From positions 1 through 42,188 of the forward strand of contig CAIUWA010000030.1 in assembly GCA_903902745.1 (NCBI GenBank): a stretch of 42,188 bases of DNA, in the 5' to 3' direction. The DNA comes from an uncultured Opitutia bacterium. GTDB lineage: Bacteria; Verrucomicrobiota; Verrucomicrobiia; Opitutales; Opitutaceae. A program made the position numbers and the translations under genes. The notes below the pieces were generated by a model that made no database searches, had not been told where the DNA came from, and saw nothing but the letters and a program-made list of their open reading frames with translations. Below are positions 25,754 through 33,999 of this stretch, piece by piece. The first letter of the stretch is position 1; each line of letters starts with the position of its first letter.

Positions 25754-28700
25754 ATGCGGCGCGCGTGGTTTTTCAGCATCGTTGTCCTTTGGGCCTTCGC
25801 CCTGCGCGCTCCCGCCGCCCCGTGGTCAGCCATGACCAGCGACCTGCCGCCGGACCCCACGGTGCGGTGGGGTGCGCTGCCGAACGGGCTGCGGTATGCC
25901 ATCATGCCCAACCACGAGCCAAAGGGGCGCGTCTCGCTGCGCCTGCTGGTGTCGGCCGGTTCGCTGCACGAGGCGGATGACGAACGGGGCCTCGCCCATT
26001 TCATCGAGCACATGGCCTTCCGCGGCACCCAGGCCTACCCGCGCGGCGCCCTGGTGCCGGCCCTCGAGCACGCCGGCATCGCCCTTGGGCCGGACAACAC
26101 CGCGTTCACCACGGGCAACTACACCATCTACCATCTAGAGCTGCCGGACGCGCGCGAGCCGATGCTGCGGTTGGGGCTCGGGGTTTTCAACGAGTACGCC
26201 AGCGGCATTACCTTCGACCCGGATCTGATCGAGCGCGAGCGCGGCGTCATTCTCAGCGAAAAGGCCACGCGCAACACCCCGGACGCCCGCGTCAGCCTGG
26301 CCCACCAGGCGTTTCTCTGGCCCGACGCCCGCTCCGTGCGGCGCGCCCCCATTGGCACCGAGGACGCCGTGCAACATTTCACCCGCAGCCAATTCGTGGC
26401 CTTTTACGATGCCTGGTACCGCCCGGAGCGGCTCGCCGTGATCGTTGTCGGTGACGTCGTCGCGGAGGACTGCGTCCGGCTCATCACGGAGATTTTCAGC
26501 CCGCTGCAGGCCCGCGCCGCGGCTCGCACGGAACCCGCGGATTTCTTCGCCCCCCAGGCCTCGCCACCCAACATCGGCGTCTTCAGCGATCCCCGCTGGG
26601 CCGGCATGTCGTTCACGCTCGAGCATCCGCTCGCGCAGGACATTCCCAGCTATTCCCATGCCTGGAGGGTGGAGTCCCTGCACCGCGCCCTCGCCTTCGC
26701 GATCCTGCAAAAGCGGCTGGAGGAGGCCACCCACCAGGTGAGCGGCAACTACGTGGCGCCGACCGTGGCGGTAAGCAACTTCGAGCCCAAATGGCTGCTG
26801 AGCTCGATCTCGGTCTCCGGCAACGCGCAAAACTGGGCGCCGCTGGCGGCCGAGATTGAACAGCAGCACCGGCGCGCCTTCCAGCACGGCTTCACCGCGG
26901 AGGAATTAAGGCAGGCGAAAGTACAGGTGACCGCGGGCTACGAAAACGCCGTGCGGACTGCCGGCACCCGCGGCTCGCCCGAACTCGCCGGGGACCTCTG
27001 CGGCGTGCTGCTCTACGGCGGGACCTTCTCCACCCCGGAGGCACAACAGCAGGATCTGGCCGATGCCTTGGCGGCCGCCACCCCGGCCGATTGTCTCCGG
27101 GCCTTCCGCGCGGCCTGGAGCAATGACGCCCCGCATGTTTTCCTGGCCGTGAACTCCCAGGCTTCCATCGTCCGGAACGACGTGCTGCGCGTGCTCAACC
27201 AAAGCCGCAATGTCGCCGTCACGCCCCCGGAGGAAAAAAAGCCGGTCGTGTTCGCCTACGCTGATTTCGGCCCGCCCGGACATCTCCGCCGCGAGGAACA
27301 TCTCGCCGATCTCGACGTGCAGCTCGCCGAGTTCGACAACGGGGTGAAGCTCAACTTCAAGTCCACCACCTTCGAGGCCGACAGCGTCGGGATCTGCCTG
27401 CGAGTGGGCGACGGCCGGCTCTCGCAGCCGACCGAACGGGCTGGACTCCATCTGTTCGCCAATGCCGCGCTGATGAACGGTGGTCTCCGCCGCCATTCCA
27501 TTGACGACCTCAACGCCCTCATGGCCGGCCACAATGTGGAGGTGTCGTTCACCGTGGGCGACGATGCCAGCGTCTTCTCCGGTCGCTGCGCCCGCCGCGA
27601 GCTGGCGCTCTGCCTGCAGCTCATCGCCGCCTATCTCACCGACGCCTCCTTTGATCCGGGCATGATCCGCCAGGTGCGGGCGTCACTCTCGTCGATTTAT
27701 GCCTCGATCGCGAACTCACCCGGCGGCCCGATTCAGGCCGCGGTGGAAGCGATCATGACCGACGACCGGCGCTTTGCGTTGCCGAATGCGGACGATACCC
27801 TTTCCCGTGATTATGCCGAGCTGGCCCACTGGCTGGAACCGCAATTCCGGCAGGGTGGCATCGAGGTGAGCGTGGTGGGCGATGTACCGTGGGCGGAGGC
27901 CCGCGAGGCGGTTGGCCGCACGCTGGGCGCCCTGCCCGCGCGTCCGGCCCGAACCGCCCACGGCGCGGCACCCGTCCACTTCGCCAAGGTGCGCAATGCC
28001 GTGGCCTTCGCCACCAGTGCCGCGCTCACCCAGTCCACCATCGCGTTTTTCTGGCCGGCGCCCGAGGTGAGCGGGGCCCCACAGGAACGGCGGGGCGTCA
28101 TCACGGCGGCCGTCCTCGCAGAGCGCGTGCGCGAACGCCTGCGCGAGGATCTCGGCGCCACCTACACGCCCTTTGCCGAGTTCGTGCGTCACGACACCTT
28201 CCCGGGCTTCAGCTATTTCTTCGTCACCGCGGAGGTCAGCCCCGCACATGCCAAGCAAGCCGCCCAGATTGTGGCGCAGGAAATCGCCGCCCTGCGCACG
28301 AAGGGCGTGAGCGCGGACACCTTTGCCCGGGTCCGCGAGCCGTATCTGCGCGCCCGCGAGGACGATCTCCGCACCAACTCGTACTGGCTCTACACCGCGC
28401 TGAGTGACGCCCAGCAAAATCCCGCGCGCCTCGCCGCGGTCCGGAACCGCGCCGCAGACAACGCCGCCATCACGCGGGACGAGATCAATGCGCTGCTGCG
28501 CCGCTACTTCACGCCCGAGAATGTCTTTTTGCTCAGCACTTATCCGTCCGCCGGCGCCGAGGGCCGCGTCATGATCGGGCCCGAGCTCAAGGCCAAGCCG
28601 GCCGCCATGGACAAGGTGCCCCGGCCGGTTCGCCAGGACCAGCCCGTCTATCCTCCCGCGCTCCGCGCCAAGGGCGTCACCGGCACCGTCACCGTGGAGT

Positions 28701-28891
28701 TTGTTGTCGGAGCCGACGGCCGGGTCGCGAGCGCTAAGGCCATCAAGTCGACCAACGCCGATCTGGCCCGGGCCGCAGAGGAGGCCGCACTGAAGTGGGA
28801 GTTTGAACCGGGGGAAAAGGACGGGCAGAAGGTTGCGACCCGGATGAGGCAAGACCTCCAGTTCGACCTCGCCGCAGACCGGAAAAAATAA
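25754..28891 (+). CDS. M16 zinc peptidase fused to a TonB C-terminal domain
   Basis: The product is 1045 aa. A signal peptide (MRRAWFFSIVVLWAFALRAP...) leads into an M16 domain with zinc motif HFIEH (82-86) and Glu162. A second M16 half follows. Residues about 955-1045 form a TonB C-terminal domain: PVYPPALRAKGVTGTVTVEF, then the segment with VGADGRVASAKAIKSTN and AALKWEFEPGEKDG. It is an energy-transducer-like fold here attached to a peptidase without the usual TonB N-terminal anchor. The upstream frame was trimmed to ATG at 25754 where the signal peptide begins. It and the first M16 gene look like an old duplication. Confidence 0.9.
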   Translation: MRRAWFFSIVVLWAFALRAPAAPWSAMTSDLPPDPTVRWGALPNGLRYAIMPNHEPKGRVSLRLLVSAGSLHEADDERGLAHFIEHMAFRGTQAYPRGALVPALEHAGIALGPDNTAFTTGNYTIYHLELPDAREPMLRLGLGVFNEYASGITFDPDLIERERGVILSEKATRNTPDARVSLAHQAFLWPDARSVRRAPIGTEDAVQHFTRSQFVAFYDAWYRPERLAVIVVGDVVAEDCVRLITEIFSPLQARAAARTEPADFFAPQASPPNIGVFSDPRWAGMSFTLEHPLAQDIPSYSHAWRVESLHRALAFAILQKRLEEATHQVSGNYVAPTVAVSNFEPKWLLSSISVSGNAQNWAPLAAEIEQQHRRAFQHGFTAEELRQAKVQVTAGYENAVRTAGTRGSPELAGDLCGVLLYGGTFSTPEAQQQDLADALAAATPADCLRAFRAAWSNDAPHVFLAVNSQASIVRNDVLRVLNQSRNVAVTPPEEKKPVVFAYADFGPPGHLRREEHLADLDVQLAEFDNGVKLNFKSTTFEADSVGICLRVGDGRLSQPTERAGLHLFANAALMNGGLRRHSIDDLNALMAGHNVEVSFTVGDDASVFSGRCARRELALCLQLIAAYLTDASFDPGMIRQVRASLSSIYASIANSPGGPIQAAVEAIMTDDRRFALPNADDTLSRDYAELAHWLEPQFRQGGIEVSVVGDVPWAEAREAVGRTLGALPARPARTAHGAAPVHFAKVRNAVAFATSAALTQSTIAFFWPAPEVSGAPQERRGVITAAVLAERVRERLREDLGATYTPFAEFVRHDTFPGFSYFFVTAEVSPAHAKQAAQIVAQEIAALRTKGVSADTFARVREPYLRAREDDLRTNSYWLYTALSDAQQNPARLAAVRNRAADNAAITRDEINALLRRYFTPENVFLLSTYPSAGAEGRVMIGPELKAKPAAMDKVPRPVRQDQPVYPPALRAKGVTGTVTVEFVVGADGRVASAKAIKSTNADLARAAEEAALKWEFEPGEKDGQKVATRMRQDLQFDLAADRKK

Positions 28892-28921
28892 CCCGGTCAG
28901 TGTCGCGGGAAAGCGCCGGGG

Positions 28922-29578
28922 CTATTTGTCCGGGATTCTCTGCAGCGAACGATCGTGCCAGCGGCTCATGGCCACCACTGCGACCACTGCGCCGATCAGC
29001 GCCATCAGCATGTCCGTCTGCGTGTCCCAAGGATCGCCCTGCGTGCCGAGAAAATCGTCGGCCGCCGCGCCGCTCGTCACGGCAGTGAACCATTCGATCA
29101 GTTCGTACAGGGCGGAAAACGCGAGGCACACGCACACCACCAGAAATCCCAGCCACCGGCTGGTTCGCTTCGCGGACCAGCCCTGAGCCAAGTCGAAGGG
29201 CCTGTTCCCCGACCCCAAAGGTGAGGTACGTACGAGGAGTTCGCGCGTGAGGATCGCGGGCACGAAGCCCTGCGCAAAATGGCCGAGCTTGTCGTAATTG
29301 TTTCGCGTCCAGCCAAACCAACCCCGCGCCCATTCGCCCAGCGGAACCCGCGCATAGGTGTAATGCCCGCCCGTCACCAGGATGACGCAGTGCAGCCAGA
29401 GCAGGACGAGCAGCAGCGTGGAAAGCGGGAATTTTTTCTGGAAGACGAGGATGAGCGGCACACCGGCCACGACCGGCACCGACTCCAGCCACCAGGTGAA
29501 CCGGTCATGTGGGTCAATCCATGACCAGGCCATGACGGGAATCAGCAGCCCGAGAAACCAGATGAGACGGCGGTCCAT
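28922..29578 (-). CDS. YjdF-like (DUF2238) inner-membrane protein
   Basis: The product is 218 aa with about six membrane helices. Family motifs are GHYTYARVPLGEW, NNYDKLGHFAQGFVP and SALYELIEWFTA, followed by the DFLGTQGDPWDTQTDMLMALIGA end. Function is unknown. Residues about 126-133 (RPFDLAQG) come from an inserted repeat core between helices. It is 3 bp after the stop of the small conserved protein and converges with the M16-TonB gene. Confidence 0.85.
   Translation of the reverse strand: MDRRLIWFLGLLIPVMAWSWIDPHDRFTWWLESVPVVAGVPLILVFQKKFPLSTLLLVLLWLHCVILVTGGHYTYARVPLGEWARGWFGWTRNNYDKLGHFAQGFVPAILTRELLVRTSPLGSGNRPFDLAQGWSAKRTSRWLGFLVVCVCLAFSALYELIEWFTAVTSGAAADDFLGTQGDPWDTQTDMLMALIGAVVAVVAMSRWHDRSLQRIPDK
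29180..29202. repeat. GAGCC-GTCGAAGGG core inside the YjdF-like gene
   Basis: CCCTGAGCCAAGTCGAAGGG has the GAGCC..GTCGAA core of the repeats in the SNF2 and GT28 genes and short complementary ends (CCCT/AGGG). It is in frame and codes FDLAQG on the minus strand, in a loop between two membrane helices. Confidence 0.75.
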
Positions 29579-29581
29579 GGC

Positions 29582-29938
29582 TCAGCTCCCGGCCTCGAGC
29601 CGGCGGAGAATCAGTTCCCGCAACGGCACCTCGATGGTAGCGCTGCGTGCGCGGAACAACGCCGTCACGTCCTTGGCGGGTGTCTTGCGGTCGGGCGTGA
29701 GGACCGGAGTCTCGTTCTTGAGCGGCGTCGCATCACCGCCATCCACGCGATTGCGCGCAAAACCCGCGCCCTGTCGCCAGGTCAGCGCATGCGCGCCATC
29801 AGGCTCGTCATAGCAGAGCTGGAATCCCTCCAGTTCACCGGCCGGCCGGTACCAGACAATCAACTCCAGGTCGTCGTCCTCAAACCAGCGGCGCCGCGCG
29901 CCGGGCTCCTGCTTGACGTTGCGATTCTCCGTGAGCAC
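29582..29938 (-). CDS. Small conserved protein of unknown function
   Basis: The product is 118 aa. The segment RRWFEDDDLELIVWY near residue 17 and GFQLCYDEPDGAHALTWRQG near residue 38 match a widespread uncharacterised bacterial family that I recall only by these words; no domain name is given. It is rich in acidic and aromatic residues and has no signal peptide or membrane helix. It lies 3 bp before the YjdF-like gene, so both are likely transcribed together. Confidence 0.7.
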   Translation of the reverse strand: MLTENRNVKQEPGARRRWFEDDDLELIVWYRPAGELEGFQLCYDEPDGAHALTWRQGAGFARNRVDGGDATPLKNETPVLTPDRKTPAKDVTALFRARSATIEVPLRELILRRLEAGS

Positions 29939-29987
29939 GCCGCCAGCGTGGAGGCAGTCCGGCTAATGTCAAAAGTCCCCGTCTGGA

Positions 29988-30054
29988 TGTAGCGGCGGTC
30001 TATGACCGCCGTGCTTGCGGGCTTTCCATCGGCGGTCATTGACCGCCGCTACAA
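29988..30054. repeat. TGTAGCGGCGGTC double-palindrome repeat, second copy
   Basis: TGTAGCGGCGGTCTATGACC on the left and its complement on the right (CGGTCATTGACCGCCGCTACA) pair over nearly the whole arm. Each arm also folds on itself. It is the better-preserved copy of the element at 20029-20088. It lies just after the fabF stop and could end its transcription. Confidence 0.85.
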
Positions 30055-30069
30055 CAAACCAGCTGCTCG

Positions 30070-31389
30070 TCACACGCGTCCGACCACCAGCGAGGCGTTC
30101 GTGCCGCCAAAACCGAAGCTGTTCGCCAGCGCATGGTCCACGCGCTTGCTGACCGCGGTGTTGGGCGTGAAATTAAGTCCAAGTGCGGCGCAGGCGGGAT
30201 CGATGTTCTCCAGGTTGATCGTGGGCGGGATCACCCCGTGGTGCACGGCCAGGGTGGCCGCCAGCGCCCCGAGCGCACCCGCGCCGCCCAGCAGGTGGCC
30301 GGTCATTGATTTCACGCCGCTGACGTGCAGCTGGTCCTTGCCCGCCGCAAACACGGCGGCAATCGCCGCGGCTTCCTCGCCATCTCCGCCGGGGGTGGAG
30401 GTGGCATGTGCCGAAACATAACTGATCTGCCCCGGCTTGAGTCCGGCATCCGCGACCGCCAGTGCCATCGAACGGCGCGATCCTTCGGCTTCCGGCGCCA
30501 GCGACGAGAGATGGTAGGCGTCGGCCGTGGCCGCATAACCGCTCAACTCCGCATAAATCCTCGCCCCGCGGCGCCGGGCATGCTCCAGCTCCTCCAGGAT
30601 GAACACGACGGCGCCTTCACCCATCACAAAGCCGTCGCGATCGGCATCGTAGGGCCGCGAGGCTTTCTCGGGAGCGTCGTTGCGGGTGGAAAGCGCGCGC
30701 ATCTGAGCGAACGCACCGACCGCCAGGGGCGTGATTACCGCCTCCGATCCGCCGGCCAGCATCACGTCGGCATCGCCGCGCTGGATGGCGCGCAGCGACT
30801 CACCGAGCGCATGGCCGCTCGTCGCGCACGCCGAGGCCACACTCATGTTGGGCCCGCGGCACTCGAGCAGGATCGCCGCCTGCCCGGCGAGAATGTTGGG
30901 CGCAATCTGCAGGATGAGAAACGGCGAGATCTTCCGGTAGCCGCCGGCCAGCCACGTGTCCTGCATGGCAATGATCTCGGGCAGTCCGCCCAGGCCCACG
31001 CCGAGGTTCACGCCGATGCGCTCGGACGCGATCGAGGCGCGATGCGCATCGAGGCCGGAGTCGGCATACGCCTCGACGCTGGCTGCCAGGCCCAGATGCG
31101 TGAAACGCCCCAGCTTCTTAACCTCCTTGGGCGACACCACGCATGTCACCGGATCGCCTTGCGGGCCGCGCGGATGGAGCGGCACCGCCAGGGGGGCAGA
31201 GGGTTCAAATCCCTTTACTTCGCCGGCAATCTGCGCCGTGCACCCCGTGGGGTCGAAGCGAGTGATGCGCCCGAGACCACTGCGCCCGGCGATAAGCGAC
31301 GCCCAGGTGGCGGAGACCGTGTTGCCCACCGGAGTGATGGCGCCAAGCCCGGTGATGACCACCCGGCGGGAAGGACGAGAAGGGTTCAT
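30070..31389 (-). CDS. fabF: Beta-ketoacyl-ACP synthase II
   Basis: The product is 439 aa. Catalytic triad: Cys188 in SVASACATSGHA, His328 in YVSAHATSTPGGD and His365 in KSMTGHLLGGAG. N-terminal RRVVITGLGAITPVGN is typical. It condenses malonyl-ACP with acyl-ACP in fatty acid elongation. Compared with E. coli FabF about 25 residues are added near 66-90 (PLHPRGPQGDPVTC), within the region that normally contacts the dimer partner. It follows the TetR gene and a palindromic site, and is not in a fab cluster, so it may be a specialised copy. Confidence 0.93.
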   Translation of the reverse strand: MNPSRPSRRVVITGLGAITPVGNTVSATWASLIAGRSGLGRITRFDPTGCTAQIAGEVKGFEPSAPLAVPLHPRGPQGDPVTCVVSPKEVKKLGRFTHLGLAASVEAYADSGLDAHRASIASERIGVNLGVGLGGLPEIIAMQDTWLAGGYRKISPFLILQIAPNILAGQAAILLECRGPNMSVASACATSGHALGESLRAIQRGDADVMLAGGSEAVITPLAVGAFAQMRALSTRNDAPEKASRPYDADRDGFVMGEGAVVFILEELEHARRRGARIYAELSGYAATADAYHLSSLAPEAEGSRRSMALAVADAGLKPGQISYVSAHATSTPGGDGEEAAAIAAVFAAGKDQLHVSGVKSMTGHLLGGAGALGALAATLAVHHGVIPPTINLENIDPACAALGLNFTPNTAVSKRVDHALANSFGFGGTNASLVVGRV

Positions 31390-31519
31390 GGAATGAGATG
31401 AGGGATGCTTTCAGGTCTGCAGTCCGGTGTAGCCTATGGCACACCTGATTGCATGGGGTGGTTTTATTGCGGTGGGTTAAAGGGAACGGTGAAAACGGAG
31501 GGTGCTGAAGGTCTGAAAA

Positions 31520-31541
31520 CAATGTAACACGTGTTACATTG
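31520..31541. promoter_or_regulatory. Perfect 22-bp palindrome, likely TetR operator for fabF
   Basis: CAATGTAACAC followed by its exact reverse complement forms a full palindrome, centred between 31530 and 31531. It lies 130 bp before the fabF start and 28 bp from the end of the TetR gene. A TACAAT word on the minus strand (31543-31538) overlaps it and may be a -10. TetR-family dimers bind such palindromes; binding of the neighbouring regulator is inferred. Confidence 0.6.
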
Positions 31542-31568
31542 TATTGCATTCTGGATGAGCCGGCGGAG

Positions 31569-32231
31569 TCAGGGCGAAAGGGTCTCAGGCATGTGCAGGA
31601 AGTCGTGGGCGGGGGTGCGTGGCGCCGGGATCCGCGCGGGCGGGGGTTCGGTGCAAAATTCGCGGCGCAAATTCCGCCGCATTGAATGCAGCAGTGCATC
31701 GCTGCGCCCGGGATCATCGATGGCCCGCGCAAAAAGCAGCGCGCCGACGAGCGAACTCATCAACTGGGTGACCCGGTCACGGTTGACCGACTCATCGGGA
31801 CTCAGGCGCAGCGCCGCGCCCAGCCGATCAAGGTGACCGGTGAAGCCTCGCGAGTAACCGGCTCGCGCCGCCCCGCGCAGTCGCGCCATGTCGGCCCCCA
31901 CCGCCACCACCACACAGCCCGAGCCGTGATTGTCGCGGTGATGCATGGAAAGATAGCTGTCGATGAGCACGCGTGCCCGCCGGCCGGGCGTCGGTTGCGC
32001 GGCAATGCGATCAAGGTTGAAGACGGCGCCATCGAACGCCGTGGAGCAGGCCTCGGACACCAGCTCCGACTTGTCGCGAAAATGCGCATAGAACCCGCCG
32101 TGGGTGAGCCCGGCCCGGCGCATGACCTCATCCACCCCGGTCTCGGCCACGCCCCGCTCCCGAAAGGCCTGGCTCGCCGCATCAAGAATGCGGCGCCGGG
32201 TAGCGGGCTTGTGGGCGGGTGGATAACGCAT
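31569..32231 (-). CDS. TetR-family transcriptional regulator
   Basis: The product is 220 aa. The N-terminal helix-turn-helix is clear: ILDAASQAFRERGVAETGVD with MRRAGLTHGGFYAHFRDKSELV (residues about 15-58). The C-terminal ligand domain is of the TetR_C type without recognised ligand. It lies upstream of fabF in the same direction and diverges from the HIT gene. It is probably a repressor of fabF and possibly of itself, based on the inverted repeats at 31520 and 32253. Confidence 0.9.
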   Translation of the reverse strand: MRYPPAHKPATRRRILDAASQAFRERGVAETGVDEVMRRAGLTHGGFYAHFRDKSELVSEACSTAFDGAVFNLDRIAAQPTPGRRARVLIDSYLSMHHRDNHGSGCVVVAVGADMARLRGAARAGYSRGFTGHLDRLGAALRLSPDESVNRDRVTQLMSSLVGALLFARAIDDPGRSDALLHSMRRNLRREFCTEPPPARIPAPRTPAHDFLHMPETLSP

Positions 32232-32252
32232 GGGAACGGATCAAATCTTTGA

Positions 32253-32266
32253 ATGACGTTAGTCAT
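32253..32266. promoter_or_regulatory. Inverted repeat ATGAC-GTTA-GTCAT before the TetR gene
   Basis: ATGAC and GTCAT are exact inverted copies around GTTA, 22 bp before the TetR start codon. TATAAA follows at 32265-32270 on the plus strand and could be a -10 for the HIT gene. This would allow one regulator to control both directions. The word differs from the palindrome at 31520. Confidence 0.4.
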
Positions 32267-32367
32267 ATAAAGGTACAAGAGTAAAAATTGCCAGTGTTGA
32301 GCCCGTCTGGAGCGGTTTTGACTTTGCTGGCAATGTCCCTTTTCCTCGCCCTCCTTTTTCCACCGAT

Positions 32368-32913
32368 ATGCAGCAGCTCCATCCTTACTGGCGTATGGAT
32401 TACATCGAGGCGCCACGTTTTCCGGCCACCAAGCGGCCGTTTTCCGAGCTGCCTGCCTTGGGGGATGACAAGACCGCCCTGATCGTTCATCGCACGCGCC
32501 TATCCTACCTGATCCTCAACCGTTTCCCTTACAATCCCGGCCATTTGCTGGCCGTGCCATTTCGTCCGGTGGTGGATTTGGACGAGCTAAAGCCGGCCGA
32601 GCGCACCGATTTGATGGAAATCATCGTTTTGGGCAAAAAGCTGCTTCAGTCCACGCTCAAGCCCGATGGATTCAACATTGGCTTCAATCTGGGATCTGCC
32701 TCCGGAGGCAGCATTGCGCACCTTCACGCCCACATCGTCCCGCGCTGGAACGGGGATAACAACTTCATGCCTGTCATCGGCCACACCCGCATCCTGCCTC
32801 AGGCTTTGAATGCAACGTGGAAGCGGTTGAGCACCGCCCTCGAGCGGCTAAACCGGAAATCAAAGGCCCGCCCGGCTGCGAAGCGTTCGCGATCCGGCGG
32901 AGCCTCCCGATAA
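32368..32913 (+). CDS. HIT-family nucleotide hydrolase
   Basis: The product is 181 aa with histidine triad HLHAHIVPRW (His118, His120, His122), where His120 is the likely nucleophile. YNPGHLLAVPFRPVVDL is also typical. Members hydrolyse or phosphorolyse AMP derivatives such as Ap4A or adenylated lysine. The first about 30 and last about 25 residues are extra and basic. It begins the co-directional HIT-phoH-pgpH-like-ybeY series. Confidence 0.9.
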   Translation: MQQLHPYWRMDYIEAPRFPATKRPFSELPALGDDKTALIVHRTRLSYLILNRFPYNPGHLLAVPFRPVVDLDELKPAERTDLMEIIVLGKKLLQSTLKPDGFNIGFNLGSASGGSIAHLHAHIVPRWNGDNNFMPVIGHTRILPQALNATWKRLSTALERLNRKSKARPAAKRSRSGGASR

Positions 32914-32946
32914 GTCCGGCACCTCCCCGTCTGACTCCATCCTTCC

Positions 32947-33942
32947 ATGCCCGCCACTCCGGCCATGCCTTCGAAAACCCTGTATTTTCCGAATCCCCGC
33001 CATCTCCACCAGCTGTACGGCGGGCGAGATGAGAACCTGGGCTTGGTGGAGCAGTCGTTGGGCGTGAGGCTAGTCACGCGCGAGGAATGGCTGAAAATTG
33101 ACGGCCCGGCCGACGCCATCGCGCGCACCGAGTCGCTCTTCGGGCATCTCAATGAAGCCCGCGGTCAGGGCGTGGTTATTCGCACTCCCGATTTCACCCG
33201 CATCGTCGAGATTTTCTCCCATGGCAACGGTGACGAGCTGCGCGCGCTGTTCGGCGAGCCGCTGGTGATCAGCACCAATCGCCGCAGTATCGTCCCAAAA
33301 ACACTCGGGCAAAAGCTCTACCTCCAGTCGATCCATAAGAACCCCATCGTCTTCGGCATCGGCCCCGCCGGCACCGGCAAGACCTACCTCGCCATGGCGG
33401 CCGCGATCTCGGCCCTGCTGAAGAACGAGGTGCAGCGTGTCATCCTCACCCGCCCGGCCGTCGAGGCCGGCGAGGCCCTCGGCTTCCTGCCGGGCGACCT
33501 GCGCGAAAAAATCCTGCCCTATTTGCGCCCGCTTTACGACGCGATGCACGACATGCTCGACGCCGAGGATGTCGTCCGTCTCACGGAGAAGGGCATAATC
33601 GAGATCGCGCCGCTCGCCTACATGCGCGGCCGCACGCTCTCCAACGCCTTCATCGTCCTCGATGAGGCGCAGAACACCACGCCGGAGCAGATGATGATGT
33701 TTCTCACTCGCCTCGGCGAGGAGTCGCGCATGGTGATCACCGGCGACGTCACGCAGGTCGACCTGCCGCGCTCCAAGGCCAGCGGCCTGATCGAGGTCGG
33801 CCGCATCCTCGGCAACGTCCCTGGCATTGATTTCCACTATTTCAGCGGCGCCGACGTCGTGCGCCACCCGCTCGTCCTGAAGATCATCGAGGCCTATGAG
33901 CGCTACAAGAACCCCATGAGCGACTCCGCCCCGTCCGCCTGA
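32947..33942 (+). CDS. phoH: PhoH-like ATPase
   Basis: The product is 331 aa. Walker A is [10 protein letters not shown] (residues 137-146), Walker B is FIVLDEAQN (about 237-245), and the family motifs [16 protein letters not shown] and [13 protein letters not shown] follow. The N-terminal about 110 residues are the usual KH-like extension. PhoH is thought to act with YbeY in RNA turnover. The next genes are pgpH-like and ybeY, a gene order conserved in many bacteria. Met7 is an alternative start. Confidence 0.94.
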   Translation: MPATPAMPSKTLYFPNPRHLHQLYGGRDENLGLVEQSLGVRLVTREEWLKIDGPADAIARTESLFGHLNEARGQGVVIRTPDFTRIVEIFSHGNGDELRALFGEPLVISTNRRSIVPKTLGQKLYLQSIHKNPIVFGIGPAGTGKTYLAMAAAISALLKNEVQRVILTRPAVEAGEALGFLPGDLREKILPYLRPLYDAMHDMLDAEDVVRLTEKGIIEIAPLAYMRGRTLSNAFIVLDEAQNTTPEQMMMFLTRLGEESRMVITGDVTQVDLPRSKASGLIEVGRILGNVPGIDFHYFSGADVVRHPLVLKIIEAYERYKNPMSDSAPSA

Positions 33943-33970
33943 CCCCGCATCGCGCCCGTCGCGCTCCCCT

Positions 33971-33999
33971 TCACTTTCACTCTCACTTTCACTTCCTTC
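33971..33999. repeat. CACTTT/CACTCT tract
   Basis: Five hexamer-like words (TCACTT, TCACTC, TCACTT) run up to the next start codon. The style recalls the periodic repeats elsewhere (for example GTTGAAA at 39594), but without a complementary arm. The pyrimidine-rich strand leads directly into the ribosome-binding region of the PgpH-like gene. Confidence 0.5.

Noticed and set aside
28892-28921. Possible terminator between the convergent M16-TonB and YjdF-like genes
   Set aside because: CCCGG and CCGGG segments can pair only weakly and no T-run is present.
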